Shown piece by piece: positions 7,525-10,742 of a stretch of DNA of 10,742 nt. Below the pieces are notes generated by a model. The model was not told where the DNA came from. It did no database searches and worked only from the letters and a program-made list of their open reading frames with translations. The stretch is from an uncultured Pelagibacteraceae bacterium (GTDB lineage Bacteria; Pseudomonadota; Alphaproteobacteria; Pelagibacterales; Pelagibacteraceae). Within the stretch, counting starts at the first letter, position 1. Each line of letters opens with the position of its first letter. A program made the translations under genes and the position numbers. The stretch is from assembly GCA_902588335.1 (NCBI GenBank), contig CACIOV010000025.1, forward strand, positions 1 through 10,742, in the 5' to 3' direction.

Positions 7525-8409
7525 TTAATTACGTAGCTTAATCCCACGCAATCTTTCTGATCTTCTTCTTAACAATTCTACAGTAGTAAGTAATGCAATA
7601 GATAAAGCAACCAAACATGTCGCCATACATAAAATTACAGGACTTGTTTCTTGACGTAAACCTGCCCACATTTGCTTGGGTATAGTTATTTGCTCAACAC
7701 TTCCTACAAACATAACAACTACTACCTCATCAAAAGAAGTTATAAATGCAAATAACCCACCTGAGATAACTCCAGGAAGAATTAAAGGCATAATCACTTT
7801 AAAAAATGTTCGCATTGTATCAGCACCTAAACTTTGGGATGCTCGAATTAAATTAGTGTCAAAACCGGTTAAAGTTGCTGTAACTGTAATCACAACAAAT
7901 GGTGTTCCAAGTGCAGTGTGTGCAAGAATTAATCCTAAATAACTATGGGTTAGTCCAACTTTTGAATAAAAGAAAAACATTCCTGCTGCTGTAATGATCA
8001 ACGGAACAATCATCGGAGAAATTAATATTGCCATAATAGTTCCTTTAAATGGCATGTGAGGTCTGCTTAAGCCTAAAGCAGCAACGGTGCCTAGTGCTGT
8101 TGCTAAGAATGTAGCAGCAATTCCAATGATAAAACTATTTCTAGTTCCCAGCATCCACTTATCAGTAACAACCGTTGTATCTCCTATACTACTAATACCA
8201 ACCATTTGCCTGTACCATCTAAGAGACCAAGCTTCTGGTTCAAGATTCATAAACTCTCTAGTAAATTCAAAAAATGGTGAAGCGCTAAATGACAAAGGAA
8301 GAATTATAAAAATTGGCGCAATTAAAAAGAAAAAAACTAAGCCACAATAAAATAAGAAAGAATACCAACCTATTCTTTGTCCTGTTGTTGTGTATGCTGG
8401 TAAAGCCAT
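7525..8409 (-). CDS. potC: Polyamine-type ABC transporter permease (PotC-like)
   Basis: Inner-membrane permease subunit of a spermidine/putrescine-type ABC importer. The 294 residues include a first membrane segment at about 16-40 (residues 16-40), a periplasmic stretch to about 88, then the conserved core. The EAA loop that docks on the ATPase is seen as RASQSLGADTMRTFFKVIMP (residues 189-208), followed by LPGVISGG (211-218). FDEVVVVMFV (226-235) and ITIPKQMW (241-248) are typical of PotC/PotI-like subunits. The basic C-terminal tail RRRSERLRG faces the cytoplasm. It begins 2 nt after the preceding permease stop, so the two are translationally linked, as expected for a heterodimeric channel. 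The periplasmic stretch of about 48 residues between segments one and two is longer than in E. coli PotC. Confidence 0.92.
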   Translation of the reverse strand: MALPAYTTTGQRIGWYSFLFYCGLVFFFLIAPIFIILPLSFSASPFFEFTREFMNLEPEAWSLRWYRQMVGISSIGDTTVVTDKWMLGTRNSFIIGIAATFLATALGTVAALGLSRPHMPFKGTIMAILISPMIVPLIITAAGMFFFYSKVGLTHSYLGLILAHTALGTPFVVITVTATLTGFDTNLIRASQSLGADTMRTFFKVIMPLILPGVISGGLFAFITSFDEVVVVMFVGSVEQITIPKQMWAGLRQETSPVILCMATCLVALSIALLTTVELLRRRSERLRGIKLRN

Positions 8410-8411
8410 AA

Positions 8412-9665
8412 TTATCCTAATTTGATATTTTCTATTCCAACTAATTTATTATAAACCCAATATAAAGCTGTCATCACTCCTAAAAGAATAGCTCCTAAGG
8501 CTGCACACAGTCCCCAATTTAGTGTTGTTTTTAAATGGTAAGCAATCCAATTTCCTATCATTTGCCCATCCTTACCCCCAACCAATTCAGGTGTAATGTA
8601 GTATCCAATCGCAAGTATAAACACGAGCATACAGCCAGCGCTAATTCCTGGTACTGAATTTGGCATATAAACTTTCCAAAAAGCATGCAAAGGTGAAGCT
8701 CCAAGATTTAAAGCTGCTCTCATATAGTTTGGTGATATTGTTTTCATAACACTGTACAAAGGCAAAACCATAAAAGGTAATAATATTTGCGTCATAACAA
8801 TTATAGTTGCTGTTTCGTTGTACATAAGTTTAAAGCGGTTCTCGTCAGCAATAATATGAGCCATTACTAACAAGTTATTAAACACACCTTTTTGTTGTAG
8901 CATGACCATCCACGCAACAGTTCGAACAAGTAACGATGTCCAAAAAGGTAACAACACGCATATCATTAAAAGGTTGCTGTATTTTAAAGGTAGTGTTGAT
9001 AACAAGTAAGCAATTGGATAGCCCAACATCAAACAAAAAACCATAACTAAAACACTTACCTTAAATGTTTTAAACCATGTATGATTATAAATCCTTCTAT
9101 TTTCTTTCTGTCGAACAACCTCTTTGTCTACATTATATTTTAAATCAACCGCATTTAAATAATATCCTGCAGTCCTAGGGTCAACCATCACTCCTATGGC
9201 TTTCCAATATTCTATGTCACCCCATCTTTTGTCGATGGCAATCATTTGTTCTTTGTATGGACCTTCTTCAATTTTTTTAAACTTACGTTTTGATTTTTTT
9301 AATAAACTTTTCCATCCTGATTTTGCATAATTCATTCGAGTGGTAGCTTTACCTATACTAAAGCCCGAACCCTCTTTTACTTCAAAAAACATTGTTTTAT
9401 AAAGTTCTTCGGATGGTAAACCTTGTCGATCCCATTTTTTATATTTTTCAAAAGTTTTGGGGAAAACAGTATTGATATAGCTATCATCAACACTTCTAAA
9501 CAACATATCTCCGATAGGAATTAAAAATGTAACAAGTATAAAAACTAAAAGCGGTAAAACTAAGAGAAATGCTCTTATTTTATTTCTTCTTTCAGATTTT
9601 TGAAGACTGACTTTTAAAGGAATTCCGTCTGTAGTTAATATAGATCCTGCTGTTACATCATTCAT
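8412..9665 (-). CDS. potB: Polyamine-type ABC transporter permease with long periplasmic insert (PotB-like)
   Basis: Partner permease of the same importer. It has 417 residues against about 280 for E. coli PotB. The extra length lies between the first membrane segment (about 32-53) and the second (about 202-226): a charged, Lys-rich region at about 58-195 including IAIDKRWGDIEYWKAIG (143-159). The rest is standard, with GYPIAYLLSTLP (215-226) and an EAA loop RAALNLGASPLHAFWKVYMP (316-335). I recall similar long versions in other alphaproteobacterial PotB relatives, so the insert is probably a subfamily trait, not a fusion error. I start at the ATG at 9665, preceded by GGGTGA. An in-frame TTG at 9683 lies inside the upstream terminator and is unlikely. 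The downstream permease begins 2 nt after its stop. Confidence 0.92.
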   Translation of the reverse strand: MNDVTAGSILTTDGIPLKVSLQKSERRNKIRAFLLVLPLLVFILVTFLIPIGDMLFRSVDDSYINTVFPKTFEKYKKWDRQGLPSEELYKTMFFEVKEGSGFSIGKATTRMNYAKSGWKSLLKKSKRKFKKIEEGPYKEQMIAIDKRWGDIEYWKAIGVMVDPRTAGYYLNAVDLKYNVDKEVVRQKENRRIYNHTWFKTFKVSVLVMVFCLMLGYPIAYLLSTLPLKYSNLLMICVLLPFWTSLLVRTVAWMVMLQQKGVFNNLLVMAHIIADENRFKLMYNETATIIVMTQILLPFMVLPLYSVMKTISPNYMRAALNLGASPLHAFWKVYMPNSVPGISAGCMLVFILAIGYYITPELVGGKDGQMIGNWIAYHLKTTLNWGLCAALGAILLGVMTALYWVYNKLVGIENIKLG

Positions 9666-9669
9666 AATT

Positions 9670-9675
9670 TCACCC
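9670..9675 (-). promoter_or_regulatory. Shine-Dalgarno-like site deciding the permease start
   Basis: Read on the minus strand, GGGTGA stands 4 nt before the ATG at 9665. It is one of the few recognisable ribosome sites in the window and supports that ATG over the in-frame TTG at 9683. Confidence 0.55.
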
Positions 9676-9681
9676 ACAAAC

Positions 9682-9714
9682 AAAAAAGGCGAGACGTAAG
9701 TCTCGCCTTTTTTT
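9682..9714 (-). terminator. Strong intrinsic terminator between binding-protein and permease genes
   Basis: A perfect 8-bp G+C-rich stem, GGCGAGAC (9688-9695) against GTCTCGCC (9700-9707), closes a 4-nt loop. It is flanked by A6 (9682-9687) and T7 (9708-9714), so it looks like a Rho-independent terminator in both directions and the stem can extend by A-U pairs. For minus-strand transcripts it lies 16 nt after the binding-protein stop and ends 16 nt before the permease start. The likely role is partial termination or 3'-end protection, giving more binding-protein message than permease message. Confidence 0.88.
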
Positions 9715-9729
9715 AAATATTACGAATTA

Positions 9730-10742
9730 TTAGTTACCCTTCCAAGCACCGAATCTTTCTGATACTTCAGCACCGTTATCAGCCCACCAATATGGGTCAG
9801 CTATAACAGCTCTTTTCAGAACTTTCGGATCAGTTGGCATATGAGGCATGATATCAATATTACCAGCGTCTGTTATGAACCAAGGTTCACCTTTTTTGAT
9901 AATACCAATACTAGATTTTCTCATAGGACCATATGGAATGTATTTAGCTTGTTCAGCATTTGATACTGCTGTTGAAGCGTGAGCCATAAATGCAAGTGCT
10001 TCAGCTTCATTTCCACCTTTGATCGCTACAAGGTATTCTTGTTCAAGAACTGTACCGTCCCAAATGTATTCGAAGTCTTTACCTTCAGAAAGGATAGCAG
10101 CACCAATTCTACCATTGTACGCTAATGCCATAACAACTTCACCGCTTGATACTAATTCAAGTGGTTTAGAACCTGCTGACCAGAATACAACGTGATCTTT
10201 AATTGTATCTAGTTTAGCAAATGCTCTGTCAATTCCTTCAGGAGTGCTCATTACATCGTATACTTTGCTTGCTTTAACACCATCAGCAACTAGTGCCATT
10301 TCGATTAAAGCGTTTGCCCATGTATGTATTCCTCTTTTTCCAGGGAACTTTTTAACATTGAAGAAATCCTTCATTGTTTTTGGTTTCTTGCCTGGAAAAG
10401 CGCTTTTACTATAAAACGCTGTGTATGCCCAAAAAATTTGTGGAACTACACAATCAGATACCGGTGGAACTACTAGGTCATTTATAAATTCACTTTGGTC
10501 TACTTTTACAAATAAACCTTCGTCGCAACCCGTAATCGCTTGGTCTGGTAGTACGTCTACCACATCCCAAGTTACGTTTCCGGCTTCTACTTGAGCTTTG
10601 ATTTCTCCAAGACCACCATTGTAGTTTTCAACAGTAATTGAAGAACCTTTGCTATAAGTATCTATATAAGCTTTTTGTTGACTCGCTGTATAAGCTCCGC
10701 CCCAAGATACGAACGTGATATCTGCATAAGATGATGCAGTAA
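9730..10742 (-). CDS. potD: Polyamine-type ABC substrate-binding protein (5' end missing)
   Basis: Periplasmic solute-binding protein of the PotD/PotF-like family, delivering ligand to the two permeases downstream. The frame runs open to the right edge and gives 336 residues. The start and most of the signal peptide are outside; visible ASSYA followed by DITFVSWGGAYTASQQKAY (residues 7-25) looks like the cleavage site and mature N-terminus. A GTG at 10563 is internal, since homologous sequence continues upstream of it. Family-like blocks include WDVVDVLPDQAITGCDEGL (58-76), LVSSGEVVMALAYNGRIGA (196-214) and YIPYGPMRKS (267-276). Cys72 and Cys97 are the only cysteines seen and could form a disulfide. 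Ligand-contact residues cannot be confirmed by eye, so spermidine/putrescine specificity is an inference. PotA is not in the window and may lie beyond the right edge. Confidence 0.9.
   Translation of the reverse strand, partial: TASSYADITFVSWGGAYTASQQKAYIDTYSKGSSITVENYNGGLGEIKAQVEAGNVTWDVVDVLPDQAITGCDEGLFVKVDQSEFINDLVVPPVSDCVVPQIFWAYTAFYSKSAFPGKKPKTMKDFFNVKKFPGKRGIHTWANALIEMALVADGVKASKVYDVMSTPEGIDRAFAKLDTIKDHVVFWSAGSKPLELVSSGEVVMALAYNGRIGAAILSEGKDFEYIWDGTVLEQEYLVAIKGGNEAEALAFMAHASTAVSNAEQAKYIPYGPMRKSSIGIIKKGEPWFITDAGNIDIMPHMPTDPKVLKRAVIADPYWWADNGAEVSERFGAWKGN

Noticed and set aside
7676..8350. Two plus-strand open frames (7676-7942 and 8087-8350)
   Set aside because: Both are antisense to the PotC-like permease, which has a clear EAA loop and membrane segments.
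9666..9683. TTG start of the PotB-like permease at 9683
   Set aside because: It sits within the U-tract of the terminator, while ATG 9665 has a Shine-Dalgarno-like GGGTGA in place.
10561..10563. GTG at 10563 as the start of the binding protein
   Set aside because: The frame continues upstream with a mature N-terminus (DITFVSWGGAYTAS) and a signal-peptide end, so the GTG is an internal Val codon.
1..10742. Mobile element, defence system or CRISPR array
   Set aside because: No transposase, integrase, repeat array or nuclease motif seen; every long frame belongs to a metabolic, transport or small accessory family.

Overview
The window is strongly AT-rich (about one third G+C by eye), densely packed and full of short spacers, overlapping stop/start codons and A/T-only intergenic stretches. 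Together with the gene families (long alphaproteobacterial PotB-like permease, AcnA-type aconitase, ArgE- and SpeB-type enzymes), this suggests a streamlined marine alphaproteobacterium of the SAR11/Pelagibacterales kind. That assignment is an inference from composition and gene content, not from a marker gene. I see no rRNA, tRNA, CRISPR array, insertion sequence or phage gene.

Layout, left to right. (1) Positions 1-4629, minus strand: a tight four-gene unit transcribed right to left, csaA-like, LysE/RhtB exporter, aconitase acnA, then a MmgE/PrpD-family 2-methylcitrate dehydratase cut off by the left edge. Spacing is 9 nt, then an ATGA overlap, then a TAATG overlap. Aconitase and PrpD catalyse neighbouring steps of the methylcitrate (propionate) cycle. 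(2) Positions 4660-5853, plus strand: an ArgE-type M20 metallohydrolase, divergent from csaA across 30 A/T-rich bases. (3) Positions 5850-6815, minus strand: an agmatinase-family ureohydrolase whose tail overlaps the tail of argE by 4 nt. (4) Positions 6816-6910: a short gap with back-to-back -10-like boxes and a possible 18-residue hydrophobic peptide. (5) Positions 6911-10742, minus strand: a polyamine-type (PotDBC-like) ABC importer, in the order substrate-binding protein (5' end beyond the right edge), permease with a large extra periplasmic region, second permease, then a small secreted TPR protein. A strong hairpin with a U-tract separates the binding-protein gene from the permeases. The ATPase (PotA) is not in the window.

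How they may work together: the right half can be read as uptake of a polyamine or guanidino compound followed by its hydrolysis by the SpeB-like enzyme to an amine plus urea, with an amidohydrolase (ArgE family) nearby. The left half is central/propionate carbon metabolism. All families are known. The points that merit a second look are the operon architecture, the intra-operon terminator, the permease insertion, the small candidate peptide and the start-codon choices, rather than a wholly new system.
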